Source of the DNA: Chelatococcus sp. HY11
GTDB lineage: Bacteria > Pseudomonadota > Alphaproteobacteria > Rhizobiales > Beijerinckiaceae
Reading direction: 5' to 3'
Assembly: GCF_018398335.1 (NCBI RefSeq)
Contig: NZ_JAHBRX010000001.1
Location: forward strand, 930,001-994,000
DNA: 64,000 nucleotides
Part shown: positions 35,970 to 44,926 of the stretch, one piece after another
Layout of the letters: each line of letters starts with the position of its first letter
How positions within the stretch are numbered: the first letter of the stretch is position 1
Notes under the pieces: generated by a model
Database searches by the model: none
What the model saw: the letters and a program-made list of their open reading frames with translations, nothing else
What the model was told of the DNA's origin: nothing
Made by a program: the position numbers and the translations under genes

Positions 35970-36018
35970 GAGCATCGGACCAAAAGGTGTGTGCGGTTTT
36001 TGGACGAATCCGATGCTC
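35970..36018. repeat. Rhizobiales-type palindromic element
   Basis: GAGCATCGGA (35970-35979) and TCCGATGCTC (36009-36018) are perfect inverted arms around a 29-nt centre containing AAAAGGTG and TTTTTGG. This GAGCATCGGACC type of palindrome is a known dispersed element in Hyphomicrobiales genomes. It lies upstream of the AI-2E gene and may influence its transcription. Confidence 0.65.
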
Positions 36019-36030
36019 AAACAAAGAGAT

Positions 36031-36070
36031 AGAGCGGCAGCGCTGATTCCGTCAGAGCGTCCGCCGCTCT
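36031..36070 (-). terminator. Hairpin just after the patatin gene
   Basis: AGAGCGGC (36031-36038) and GCCGCTCT (36063-36070) form a perfect 8-bp stem with a 24-nt loop, beginning 5 bp past the patatin stop codon on the minus strand. Its place suggests a terminator for the beta-helix/patatin operon, although no T-run follows. Confidence 0.45.
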
Positions 36071-36074
36071 AGTA

Positions 36075-37160
36075 TCAGACCCCTTCGGTCAGTTCATCGA
36101 GGTTCAAGGTCGATGTCTTGCCAATGGAATCCCGATGCGCGCGGTAAAAGTTTTCAGCGGAGCGACGCCCCTCGTCGTGCAGCATGGTCAGAAATTCCCA
36201 TTCCGCGTTGAGCTTCGAGGAATATCCAAGATCGGCCATCGCGTCGCTCGTGATGCGATGCAGGCGCATGCCCGCCCAGCGCGCGCCTTCACCGCTTTCC
36301 GGATTGGCGTCCCGGCGCAGCAGCGCCATCATCCGCAGTTCCTTGAGCAGCACCGCATTGAACGAGACCTCATTCAGGCGATTGAGGATGTCGCGCGCCG
36401 TGCGCGGCGTGCCGGGACGCTCGACCGGGTTGATCTGCACCAGGATGGTGTCCAGCGCCTCGCTCTCCCTGATCAAGGGCGTCATGGTCGGATTGCCGGA
36501 ATACCCACCGTCCCAGTAGCTCTCGCCGTCGATCTCCACGGCCTGAAACAGGGTCGGCAGACAGGCGGAAGCCAGCAGCACCTGGGGCGTGATCTCGGCG
36601 TTGCGGAAGACACGGCCACGTCCGGTGCGCACATTGGTCGCGGTGATGAAGAGCTTGATCGGACAGTGCGCGAGGCTGTCGAAATCGATGACCTCGGACA
36701 GGATGTCGGTCAGCGGATTGGTGCCAGCGGGGTTGAGATTGTAGGGCGAAACCACGCGGGACATCATGTCCATCGCAACGAAGAGCGGGGAATTGTCGAG
36801 TGTCCAGCGGCCGAGCAGAACGTCGAGAGGACTGCGCTGGAAGGGGCTGAAGCGGGCGGCCTCCGACACCCTGCGCCAGAACAGATCGAGCGCCTCGCGC
36901 GCTCCTTTCCGTCCGCCGGCGACATAGCCCGAGGCGAGCACGGCGGCGTTCATGGCGCCAGCCGAGGTTCCGGAGATGGCGTTGACGTCCAGCCACTCCT
37001 CCTCGAGAATCCTGCCAAGGACACCCCAGGTGAACGCACCATGGGCGCCGCCACCCTGCAGGGCGAGATCAATGGTCAACGACGCGCGCACGCCGCCGTC
37101 ATGCTGGGCTGTCTGGGCCGGTGAAGAAGCTTGGGTCACGTTGTTCTCATCCTGGTTCAA
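36075..37160 (-). CDS. Patatin-like phospholipase
   Basis: A 361-residue cytoplasmic or membrane-associated lipid acyl hydrolase. The glycine-rich oxyanion loop is LALQGGGAHGAFTWGVL, the nucleophile motif is AISGTSAGAMNAAVLASGY (Ser in GTSAG), and the catalytic Asp is in SYWDGGYSGNP, so the Ser-Asp dyad is intact. It begins with TTG 15 bp after the stop of the beta-helix membrane gene, so both are one transcription unit. The C-terminus (MRLHRITSDAMADLGYSSKLNAEWEFLTMLHDEGR) matches bacterial patatins of the poly-hydroxybutyrate-granule-associated branch. Confidence 0.92.
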   Translation of the reverse strand: MNQDENNVTQASSPAQTAQHDGGVRASLTIDLALQGGGAHGAFTWGVLGRILEEEWLDVNAISGTSAGAMNAAVLASGYVAGGRKGAREALDLFWRRVSEAARFSPFQRSPLDVLLGRWTLDNSPLFVAMDMMSRVVSPYNLNPAGTNPLTDILSEVIDFDSLAHCPIKLFITATNVRTGRGRVFRNAEITPQVLLASACLPTLFQAVEIDGESYWDGGYSGNPTMTPLIRESEALDTILVQINPVERPGTPRTARDILNRLNEVSFNAVLLKELRMMALLRRDANPESGEGARWAGMRLHRITSDAMADLGYSSKLNAEWEFLTMLHDEGRRSAENFYRAHRDSIGKTSTLNLDELTEGV

Positions 37161-37175
37161 CGTGAAGCAGTCCCG

Positions 37176-38912
37176 TCAGGACGACTTCACCAATCCTGAA
37201 AAGCCGGCGACCGCCAGCAGGCTCAGCGCCCAACCGATGACCGATTGAAAGTAGAAGTAGTTTATAGCGATCAGGCCTCCCGGCTTGAGCGGATTAGGGC
37301 GCCAGAATGACTTCTGCCCCATGTCGAGCACAGGCAACAAGGTGTCGAGCGAATACATCGACGGATTGAAATGCGGATAGCTCGATGCCTCCCAGCGTTT
37401 GCGGAAACAGTCCAGCTGGGTCTGTCCCTTTTCGGCCAATCCCTGCGTCGCCTGGCTCGCTATCAATGAGCGGTGTTCGGTGATCTCGATCCCGCACAGG
37501 GTCCATTCCGGCGATCGCAGCACCACAGGGCTGTTGGGCATGATCGCGCCGCGATATTCGGCATAGATGAATACGCCAGTACCCAGCGCCCAGAATACGA
37601 AAAGCCAGACAAAGGCCAGCAGGGGTTGGCGGCCATAGGCGAGCGTAACCCCGAGAACGCCATCAGTCGCGCCCAGCAAGGCGCGCCAAACCGGGCTTCG
37701 CGCCCTATCGCGCCTCGCACGTCGCTGGAGACGTTCCTTGACGATCAGCACCGCGCGGGCGTCCTCGCCGTGGCCCATGTCGCGAAAGACCGCGGCCAGC
37801 TGCTCATAGGGTTGCGGCCAGAAATCCTCCCCGCCTCGTCCGGGCGCCTGGCGGGCGAGCCAGTCAAGGCGGCTTTCGTCGTCGACCGGCCCGTCGATGA
37901 AAGCGCCATAGCGGCAGCGATTAAGGAGAAGGTTGCCCTTTTTCGGCCAGCACTGCGCTTCGTCGTGGATCGTTCCTATCGAAGCGCCGGTGAGGTTGAG
38001 CATGCCGTCAACCTCGGCGTCCCGCCGCAGGAAGAAGGCGCCCTTGATTACCGCGCGGCTCAATTCCAGGGCACTGTCGCCCGGATTGCGCAGGGTCGCG
38101 CCGGAGCAATCAATGTCGCCCTCGATCTGCGAGGCCGTCAGCCGAACCTCGCCTGCGATACGGGCGCTGCGCATGACCACGTTGCCACGGGTCTCGACCG
38201 CCGTCGCGTCGATCGCGATGCCTGCCGTGGAGGTGAGGATGGCCCCCGCACAATCGAGATCGGCGGTCAGCACGGCGCCGGAAAGATTGATGCCACCACG
38301 GATGTCCGCGCCGCGCGCCAGCATGTTGCGGACTTCAAGGCTGGAAGCCTGCAACGCGTAGCCGCCGTGCGAACGGATGATCGCGCCATCGCATTCGAGG
38401 TTTCCGCCAAGGCGGCACTGGATGAGATTGACCTCGCCGTTGATTTCCGAGCCGCGCAGATAGATGCCCCCTCGCGCCTCCAACCGCTCCGCCTGAAGGC
38501 CAGGCAGCCGAGAGCCATCGAGAAAGAGGCGGTTGATGATGGCTGCGCGCAGGATTGGCGTGGCCTCGAAGTGGCAATCGTTCAGGCCGATATCGCGGAA
38601 GATGCGGCATGCCTCGAGGTCCAGAACGCCGTCGATCCAGGCGCCGGTGATCCGGACGCCTTTCTCATGCGGCCGGCATCCCGGCTCTCCGCCGAGCACG
38701 AGGAAGCGCAGAAACGGCGCCCGAACCACCCGCGCGGGATCGGGCTGATCAGGACGTGAACCGTCTCCCAACCGGTCGAAGTCGCCACTGAGCAGCTTGG
38801 CGACGACCTCCGCCTCCGCCGGCAGAAGCGGCATGAAGTCATCGAGCCGCGCTGTCGCATTGGCGCGTTGCATGTCTTCGGCGCTCCCGCCGCTGCCCCA
38901 TTCCATCGTCAT
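37176..38912 (-). CDS. Beta-helix (pentapeptide-like) membrane protein of unknown function
   Basis: A 578-residue two-part protein. Residues about 85-330 are a repeating right-handed beta-helix: short strands of the type GGIYLRGSEINGEVNLIQCRL, then GGINLSGAVLTADLDCAGAIL and GEVRLTASQIEGDIDCSGATL, recurring about every 20 residues. After a helical linker rich in Arg (ERLQRRARRDRARS) come a transmembrane segment (PLLAFVWLFVFWALGTGVFIYAEY) and, at the very end, another (FYFQSVIGWALSLLAVAGFSG). The repeat domain precedes the membrane part and so is probably cytoplasmic. I do not know its function. It is cotranscribed with a patatin phospholipase. Confidence 0.75.
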   Translation of the reverse strand: MTMEWGSGGSAEDMQRANATARLDDFMPLLPAEAEVVAKLLSGDFDRLGDGSRPDQPDPARVVRAPFLRFLVLGGEPGCRPHEKGVRITGAWIDGVLDLEACRIFRDIGLNDCHFEATPILRAAIINRLFLDGSRLPGLQAERLEARGGIYLRGSEINGEVNLIQCRLGGNLECDGAIIRSHGGYALQASSLEVRNMLARGADIRGGINLSGAVLTADLDCAGAILTSTAGIAIDATAVETRGNVVMRSARIAGEVRLTASQIEGDIDCSGATLRNPGDSALELSRAVIKGAFFLRRDAEVDGMLNLTGASIGTIHDEAQCWPKKGNLLLNRCRYGAFIDGPVDDESRLDWLARQAPGRGGEDFWPQPYEQLAAVFRDMGHGEDARAVLIVKERLQRRARRDRARSPVWRALLGATDGVLGVTLAYGRQPLLAFVWLFVFWALGTGVFIYAEYRGAIMPNSPVVLRSPEWTLCGIEITEHRSLIASQATQGLAEKGQTQLDCFRKRWEASSYPHFNPSMYSLDTLLPVLDMGQKSFWRPNPLKPGGLIAINYFYFQSVIGWALSLLAVAGFSGLVKSS

Positions 38913-39098
38913 GGGATGATCAGCGGCGACGCAACTTCCGCGGCCCGTTCAAGGATGGTGGTCATAGGTGGACAGCCGTCCTTTCGAATAAGCGCAAGCC
39001 CATCGGGAGCTCATCAACTGCGGCTGCCGGGCGCGGTCGATGATGGATCGCCGCACCGCCGAGGTCCGCGGCCCGGCGCGGAAGCGGCAACTTCCGGC

Positions 39099-40274
39099 CT
39101 AGGTGGGAGGAACTCCGCGCTTGCCGGATTGTGGATCAGTTGTGGCCGTGCGGCCGCCTGCGGGCATCGGCGTCAGTTGACGCACGCGCTGGCCGGGGTG
39201 GAGGGCCTGGATCCCGCCCGAAACGATGATGTCTCCCGGTTCGAGCCCCTGCGAGACGATGACCTGTCCGGGATCGAAGCGCAGGACATCAATGGTGCGC
39301 ATGGAGACCGTCGACGTCGCCGGATCAACGATCCAGACCGCCGGCGACTGACCTTGCTGGGTCAAGGCACTGGCGGGTATCGCGATGATCGCGGCGGTGG
39401 AGAGTTCCAGCCGTCCGACAACCGTCGCGCCCAGCTGCATGGCTTCCGGGGGATTGTCCAGGCCGACCTTGACCGTGAAGGTGCGTGTCACCGGGTCAGC
39501 CTGCGGTGAGACTTCGCGCACGCGCCCAGTCGTCGTGACGGTCGGCGCGTCAGCCAATGTCACGAAGACGGTGCCGTCATCGGCCTGTGTCTCCAGAAGC
39601 CGGGCGGGAACGTTGAAGACCGCGTCGCGGCCGTCCTCCCGCGCCACCTGGAGAACGACCTGCCCGGGCTGCACGACCTCGCCAGGCTCGATCGTCCGTG
39701 CGGTCACGATACCTTCGATGCCGGACCGCAGTTCGGTGAAGCCAAGCCTGTCCTGGGCGAGGTCGAGCTGCGCCTCGGCGTTTTCGAGTTGCGCCTGAGC
39801 AGCCTCCTGCGCCTTCAGCGCCTGGTCGAAGCGCGGCCGCGTCGTGAAACCCTGTGCCATCAGCCGGTCCTGGCGCTCGAAGGTGTTGCGTGTGGTATTG
39901 ACCTCGCCTCGGGCCGCCTGGAGGGCTGCTTTCGCGGCCACGAGCTGATTGCGCTCAAGCGTTGGATCGAGGCGCGCCACCACCTGCCCGGCGGAGACGC
40001 GGTCCCCGACATTGACCAGACGCTCCGCGACCCGTCCTCCTATCCGGAACGCAAGCCCGACATTCTTTTCCGCCTGGATCTCGCCGCTGAGCGTGATGTC
40101 GCTGGAGAGCTTCCCCGCCTCCACCTTCACTACACTGACGGGACGTCCCTCGGCGGGCGCGGCGGCTTCCTGCTGGCAGGCGCCAAGTGACAAGAGCATC
40201 AACGCGGAGGCCATTCCGATGGACAAGCCACGGAAGCGGTGGCCCCTGACCTGATGATTGGATGTCGGGATCAT
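39099..40274 (-). CDS. RND pump periplasmic adaptor (membrane fusion protein), copy B
   Basis: A 391-residue lipoprotein adaptor. The signal ends in a lipobox (LLSLGACQQ). Order: barrel-sandwich/lipoyl half (EKNVGLAFRIGGRVAERLVNVGDRVSAGQVVARLDP), alpha hairpin (about residues 110-180, RNTFERQDRLMAQGFTTRPRFDQALKAQEAAQAQLENAEAQLDLAQDRL), second lipoyl half (GIVTARTIEPGEVVQPGQVVLQVA) and beta-barrel domain. Last gene of the operon; its ATG overlaps the pump stop codon by 4 bp. It is similar in layout but clearly different in sequence from the first adaptor. Confidence 0.93.
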   Translation of the reverse strand: MIPTSNHQVRGHRFRGLSIGMASALMLLSLGACQQEAAAPAEGRPVSVVKVEAGKLSSDITLSGEIQAEKNVGLAFRIGGRVAERLVNVGDRVSAGQVVARLDPTLERNQLVAAKAALQAARGEVNTTRNTFERQDRLMAQGFTTRPRFDQALKAQEAAQAQLENAEAQLDLAQDRLGFTELRSGIEGIVTARTIEPGEVVQPGQVVLQVAREDGRDAVFNVPARLLETQADDGTVFVTLADAPTVTTTGRVREVSPQADPVTRTFTVKVGLDNPPEAMQLGATVVGRLELSTAAIIAIPASALTQQGQSPAVWIVDPATSTVSMRTIDVLRFDPGQVIVSQGLEPGDIIVSGGIQALHPGQRVRQLTPMPAGGRTATTDPQSGKRGVPPT

Positions 40275-43200
40275 GGCGCCGATACTCCAGCGGTGGACGT
40301 TCTTCCCGCGCTCATCCCGCCTTCCGAGGACGTGCCCCTGTTGAACACGGCGACATAGAGCACCGGGAGCAGGATCAGCGTGAGCACGGTCGCAACCAGC
40401 AGTCCACCCATGATGGCGAAGGCCATCGGGCCCCAGAATACCGTCGGGGCGATCGGGATCATGCCGAGGACGGTCGAGATCGCCGTCAGCATGATCGGCC
40501 GGAAGCGGGTGCTGCTGGCGTCCAGCGCGGCCTCCACGATCGTCTTGCCGCTTTCGCGCTCCGCCTCGATCTGGCCGATCAGGATCACCGCGTTTTTTGT
40601 AATGATGCCGATCAGGGCGAGGATACCGAGAAGCGCGACGAAACCGAGCGGTTTACCTGACAGAAGAAGCGCGCCAACCACACCGATGAGACCGAGCGGC
40701 GCGATGCTGAGCACGATGGCGAGCAGCCGGAAGCTCCGGAGCTGCGCCATCAGCACCGTGAACATGATCAACAGCATGACGGGCACGACGGCGATGACGG
40801 AGGCCTGTGACTTTGCGCTCTCCTCGACGGTTCCCCCGACGGTGATCGCGTAGTCGGGCGGCAGTGTCTTGTTCAACGCCTCGATGGACGGTTCAAGGGC
40901 GGATACGACGGTCTCGGGCAGGACGCCCTGCTTGACATCAGCCGCGACCGTCAGATTGGGAATGCGATCGCGGCGCCAGATCAGCGGCGCGTCCAATCCG
41001 TATTCGAAGGTGAGAAACTGCGACAGGGGTGCCGAGCGCCCTCCGGGCAGGGCGACCTGCATCGTCCGCAGCGTCTCCAGGGAAACGCGGTCGGCGTCCT
41101 GCGCGCGCACCACCACGTCGACAAGATAGATGTCGTCACGCACCTGCGTCACGACCGTTCCCGACACCACCGCATTCAGCGCTGAGGCCAGCGCCTGGGA
41201 GCTCAGCCCAAGACGGCGCGCCTCATCCTGATCGACCCGCAGGCGCAGTTCCCGCGACGGCTCGATCCAGTCGAAATTGACCTGCTCGGCCTGCGGATTG
41301 GCGGCGATGACCTGCGCCACCTTCATGGCGATCGAGCGAACCTCCGCGATATCCGGTCCGCTGACGCGATATTGAACCGGCCAACCGACCGGGGGGCCGA
41401 GTTCGAGCGGATAGACGCGGGCGACGACGTTCGGAAAGTCATTCGCCAGCATCTCCTCCAGCTTGGCCTGCAGCCGTTCGCGGGCCGCGACGTCCTTGGC
41501 GACGATGACGGCCTGGCTGAAGAAGTCATTGGGGAGCTGCGCGTTCAGCGGCAGATAGAAACGGATCGCGCCGCGCCCGATGTAGCTGCTCCAGCGCTCG
41601 ATATCCGGATTGTTCTTCAAGGCCGCGTCGAAGCGGGAGACGAGATCCTCACTGGCGTAGATCGACGCGTTCTGCGGGAGCGTCAGGTCGACGAGCAGCT
41701 CGGGTCGATCGGAGGCCGGGAAGAACTGCCGTGGGACGAGCGGCATCGCCAGTACGGACAGGGCAAACAGCACCAGCGTGACCGCGATCGTGACCCAGCG
41801 GAGCTTGATGGCGCCGGACAACAACTGTCGGAAGGTCCGCTCCACACGTCCTGGCTCGGCTTTCGTCGCCTTGCTGTCGGGGGCCTTCAGCATGGCGACA
41901 CCGAGCACCGGCGCGAAGATGATCGCGACGAACCAGGAGACCACCAAGGCTATGCTGACGACGGCGAAGAGGGTGAATGTGTACTCGCCGGCGGAGCTTG
42001 CCGCGAAGCCGATGGGTACGAAGCCCGCGATCGTGACCAAAGTCCCCGCCAGCATCGCCATGGCGTATTTTTTGAACGCGTAGGTCGCGGCCTTGGTCTT
42101 TGCCTCGCCGGCCGCGAGGCGTGTCACCATCGCGTCCGTCGTCGTCATGGCGTCGTCGACGAGCAGCGCCAGCGCGATGATGAGCGCGCCCAGCGAGATA
42201 CGTTGCATGTCGATGCCGCTGACGAGCATCACGGCGAAGACGACGGCGAGCGTCAGGGGAATGGACAGCGCGACGACAAGACCCGGGCGCACGCCGAGGC
42301 TGATGAAGCTCACGGCCATGATGATCGCGATGGACTGCCAGAGCGATGTCATGAAATCAGCGATCGCATGATCGACGGTCACGGCCTGGTCGGCAACCAG
42401 CCGCGGCTCGATGCCGAGCGGCAGATTGCTTGTTATCTCGGTCATCGCGTTCTTGATGTTCTGGCCGAGGGCCAGAATGTCGCCGCCGTCTCGCATTGCG
42501 ATGCCGAGGCCGATCGCTTCCTGACCATTGACGCGGAACATGGGCTGCGGCGGGTCGGCATGGCCACGTCGCACCGTGGCGATGTCGGCGAGGCGTACCA
42601 TGCGATCGCCAACGGGGAAGTTGACGTTCATGAGGTCCGCTTCGGACTGGAATGCTCCCGAGACACGCAGAGAGAGCTTCTCGTCCTCGGTCTGGATGAC
42701 ACCGGCGGGACGCACCACGTTCTGGCTTTGCAGGGCGGCGAGCAAGGTATTGCGGTCAATGCCGAGATTGGCCAGTTCCCTCACCGAGAATTCCACGAAT
42801 ATGCGCTCATCCTGGGCGCCGATGATCTCGATCTTGGAGACATCGGGGACCAGCAGGAGACGCGAACGTGCCGCCTCGACATAGTCTCGCAGTTCGCGGC
42901 CGGAAAATCCGTCCGCGGTGAACCCGTAGATGATGCCGAAGGTATCTCCGAACCGGTCGTTGAAGAACGGGCCAACCGTGCCGGCCGGCAGCGTGTGGCG
43001 GATGTCCGCGACAAGGTTACGGACACGATACCAGGTGTCCTGCACATCGCGCGCCGGGACTGCCTGGTCCAACTGGACAAAAATCGTCGTGACGCCCGGC
43101 GTCGTGAAACTGCGCACGGTATCGAGACCGGGCGTCTCCTCAAGCTGGCGCTCGAGACGCTCGGTGACCTGGGTCAGCGTATCCTCGATCGTCGCTCCCG

Positions 43201-43360
43201 GCCAGGCGGCAGAGACGACCATCGACTTGATGACGAAGGAGGGATCCTCGTTGCGGCCAAGGCGCTGGAAGGCGAACAAGCCCGCGGCCACGGCGACGAT
43301 CATGAGATAGATGACGACGGAACGGTTCTTGAGCGCCCATTCGGAAAGATTGAAGGTCAT
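40271..43360 (-). CDS. RND family efflux pump, inner-membrane subunit
   Basis: A 1029-residue proton-driven exporter with the 12-helix, two-docking-domain layout of AcrB/TriC-type pumps. It begins MTFNLSEWALKNRSVVIYLMI and has the proton-relay aspartates in TM4 (LGALIIALALLVDDAMTTTDAM). Porter-domain features include GLDTVRSFTTPGVTTIFVQLDQ and FRIMLTAISTVLGMIPIAP near the end. It lies between two adaptor genes and overlaps each by 4 bp. No outer-membrane channel gene is present nearby, so the pump must borrow one. Confidence 0.95.
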   Translation of the reverse strand: MTFNLSEWALKNRSVVIYLMIVAVAAGLFAFQRLGRNEDPSFVIKSMVVSAAWPGATIEDTLTQVTERLERQLEETPGLDTVRSFTTPGVTTIFVQLDQAVPARDVQDTWYRVRNLVADIRHTLPAGTVGPFFNDRFGDTFGIIYGFTADGFSGRELRDYVEAARSRLLLVPDVSKIEIIGAQDERIFVEFSVRELANLGIDRNTLLAALQSQNVVRPAGVIQTEDEKLSLRVSGAFQSEADLMNVNFPVGDRMVRLADIATVRRGHADPPQPMFRVNGQEAIGLGIAMRDGGDILALGQNIKNAMTEITSNLPLGIEPRLVADQAVTVDHAIADFMTSLWQSIAIIMAVSFISLGVRPGLVVALSIPLTLAVVFAVMLVSGIDMQRISLGALIIALALLVDDAMTTTDAMVTRLAAGEAKTKAATYAFKKYAMAMLAGTLVTIAGFVPIGFAASSAGEYTFTLFAVVSIALVVSWFVAIIFAPVLGVAMLKAPDSKATKAEPGRVERTFRQLLSGAIKLRWVTIAVTLVLFALSVLAMPLVPRQFFPASDRPELLVDLTLPQNASIYASEDLVSRFDAALKNNPDIERWSSYIGRGAIRFYLPLNAQLPNDFFSQAVIVAKDVAARERLQAKLEEMLANDFPNVVARVYPLELGPPVGWPVQYRVSGPDIAEVRSIAMKVAQVIAANPQAEQVNFDWIEPSRELRLRVDQDEARRLGLSSQALASALNAVVSGTVVTQVRDDIYLVDVVVRAQDADRVSLETLRTMQVALPGGRSAPLSQFLTFEYGLDAPLIWRRDRIPNLTVAADVKQGVLPETVVSALEPSIEALNKTLPPDYAITVGGTVEESAKSQASVIAVVPVMLLIMFTVLMAQLRSFRLLAIVLSIAPLGLIGVVGALLLSGKPLGFVALLGILALIGIITKNAVILIGQIEAERESGKTIVEAALDASSTRFRPIMLTAISTVLGMIPIAPTVFWGPMAFAIMGGLLVATVLTLILLPVLYVAVFNRGTSSEGGMSAGRTSTAGVSAP

Positions 43361-44454
43361 CGTGTTTCCGTTCCCGTCAGCCGCACCTGCTGGCCATGGC
43401 GCAACTGATTGACGCCGGCCGTGACGACGATATCGCCCAATGAGAGCCCTTTCCCGACCAGGGCGGTCGCTGGATCAGCGCTGACGATGTCGAGCTTGCG
43501 CATGGAGACGGTGAGTTTCTGGGGATCGACGATCCACACGCCGAATTCCTGTCCCTGTTGCTTCAGGGCGGTCGCCGGTATCGCGATGACCGATGCGTCG
43601 CTGCCAGCGATCGTGCCTGAAACCGTCGATCCGAGACGGAAGGCTGGCGGCGGGTCGGACAGTCCAACCCTTATCCTGAAGGTTCTTGTCACCGGATCCG
43701 CCTGGGGTGCGATCTCACGGACACGGCCGGAGACGGTGACGCCGGGATCGCTGGCGAGGGCCACGCGGACGGGTGCGTTGGGGGTGAGCGAGCGGATGAC
43801 GTCGGCAGGCACCTCGAAAACCGCGTCGCGCCCGTCCCGCCGGGCAAGTTCCACGATCATGCGTCCAGGCGTGACGACCTCGCCCGGTTCGGCCCCGACC
43901 CTCGTGACGACGCCCGGCGCGTCAGCCTTCAGGGTGGTGAAGCCGACGACATCCTCCGCCGAGGTGACACGCGCCTGGGCCGCATCAACCTGCGCGCGTG
44001 CGGCCGTGCGGCCCTGTTCGGCGAGCTCGAAATCGGCGCGAGTCGTCACGTTGCGTTCGAGGAGGTGACTCTGGCGTTGAAACTGGTTCTCCGCCTTGCG
44101 CAGGAGACCTTGGGCCGCCGTCAGGGCGGCGCGCGCCGAGCGCAGATCGTTGAGCTCATTCTCCGGATCGAGGCGAGCGACGACCTCACCCTCGCTGACT
44201 GTCGCGCCGATACCAACGGTCCGTTCCGCCATTCGTCCGCCGATACGGAATGACAAGGCTGCTCTGTCCTGAGCCTCCACATGCCCGGTGAAAATCGTAT
44301 GTGCAGCCTCTGGCTGCTTTTCGACGGTAATGGTGCGGACGATCCGGACAGGCGAAGGAGGCTTGGCTTCCTCGCGCTGGCAGGCAGCCAATCCAGGCAG
44401 GATGACCACAAGGGCAGCGGCCAAGAGGTGCTGGTCTTTCCTGCGCGCTGTCAT
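43357..44454 (-). CDS. RND pump periplasmic adaptor (membrane fusion protein), copy A
   Basis: A 365-residue lipoprotein adaptor, first gene of the pump operon. The frame opens at 44529, but the signal sequence begins at the ATG at 44454 (MTARRKDQHLLAAALVVILPGLAACQRE), with lipobox GLAAC. The biotinyl-lipoyl half (RAALSFRIGGRMAERTVGIGATVSEGEVVARLDP), alpha hairpin, second half (GVVTRVGAEPGEVVTPGRMIVELA) and beta-barrel are in the standard order. It overlaps the pump gene by 4 bp. Confidence 0.92.
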   Translation of the reverse strand: MTARRKDQHLLAAALVVILPGLAACQREEAKPPSPVRIVRTITVEKQPEAAHTIFTGHVEAQDRAALSFRIGGRMAERTVGIGATVSEGEVVARLDPENELNDLRSARAALTAAQGLLRKAENQFQRQSHLLERNVTTRADFELAEQGRTAARAQVDAAQARVTSAEDVVGFTTLKADAPGVVTRVGAEPGEVVTPGRMIVELARRDGRDAVFEVPADVIRSLTPNAPVRVALASDPGVTVSGRVREIAPQADPVTRTFRIRVGLSDPPPAFRLGSTVSGTIAGSDASVIAIPATALKQQGQEFGVWIVDPQKLTVSMRKLDIVSADPATALVGKGLSLGDIVVTAGVNQLRHGQQVRLTGTETR

Positions 44455-44926
44455 GCCGAGGGCTTTTCCTGTGTGTCGACGGTCACGTTTCGAAGCACCG
44501 CTTCCGTCCATCCGCTTGTCGGGAAGCATTGTCCCGGCGAACCGTTCGGATACATCACATTACTTCCCCTGACAGCTGTCGGGCATGGCCCACAAAAGCC
44601 CAGGCGCCGGGCGAGCGCCATCGCGCCGCTTTTTTTGAAAGCAGCGAGGGAAGCTAGCAATAGTCGGCAACGGGGGGATGAGCTCAGAATCCCAACTCTT
44701 CGCTACTCATCCCAATCTTTGTTGAAAACCCGGCCTGGTCGATGCGGCAGCGGGAACTGTTTTTTGCCTCTGAAAGGAGCAGCATGGCAATGACGCCAAG
44801 GGCGGGAATCCGATCGAGCAATCATATGGTGAGCGGGGCGGGCAGCGGCTCAGAACATGGAATGATGTCCCGACACTCCGTTTGTCAAAGAGCCGCGCAT
44901 CAGTCCCCCGCCCGGAAGCCAGCGGG
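44455..44926. other. 472-bp intergenic region upstream of the pump operon
   Basis: It separates the AraC-type regulator gene from the pump operon, both on the minus strand. No gene is seen. It should carry the operon promoter and possibly AraC-type binding sites, but no clear direct repeat was recognised by eye. Confidence 0.5.

Noticed and set aside
37473-38759. 428-codon plus-strand frame opposite the beta-helix protein
   Set aside because: Antisense to a gene with coherent repeats and membrane segments; no domain or ribosome site.
41372-43408. Long plus-strand open frame (678 codons) opposite the RND pump
   Set aside because: It is antisense to a complete, motif-bearing RND gene and its product is Asp/Gly/His/Arg-rich with no domain; this is typical of high-GC shadow frames.
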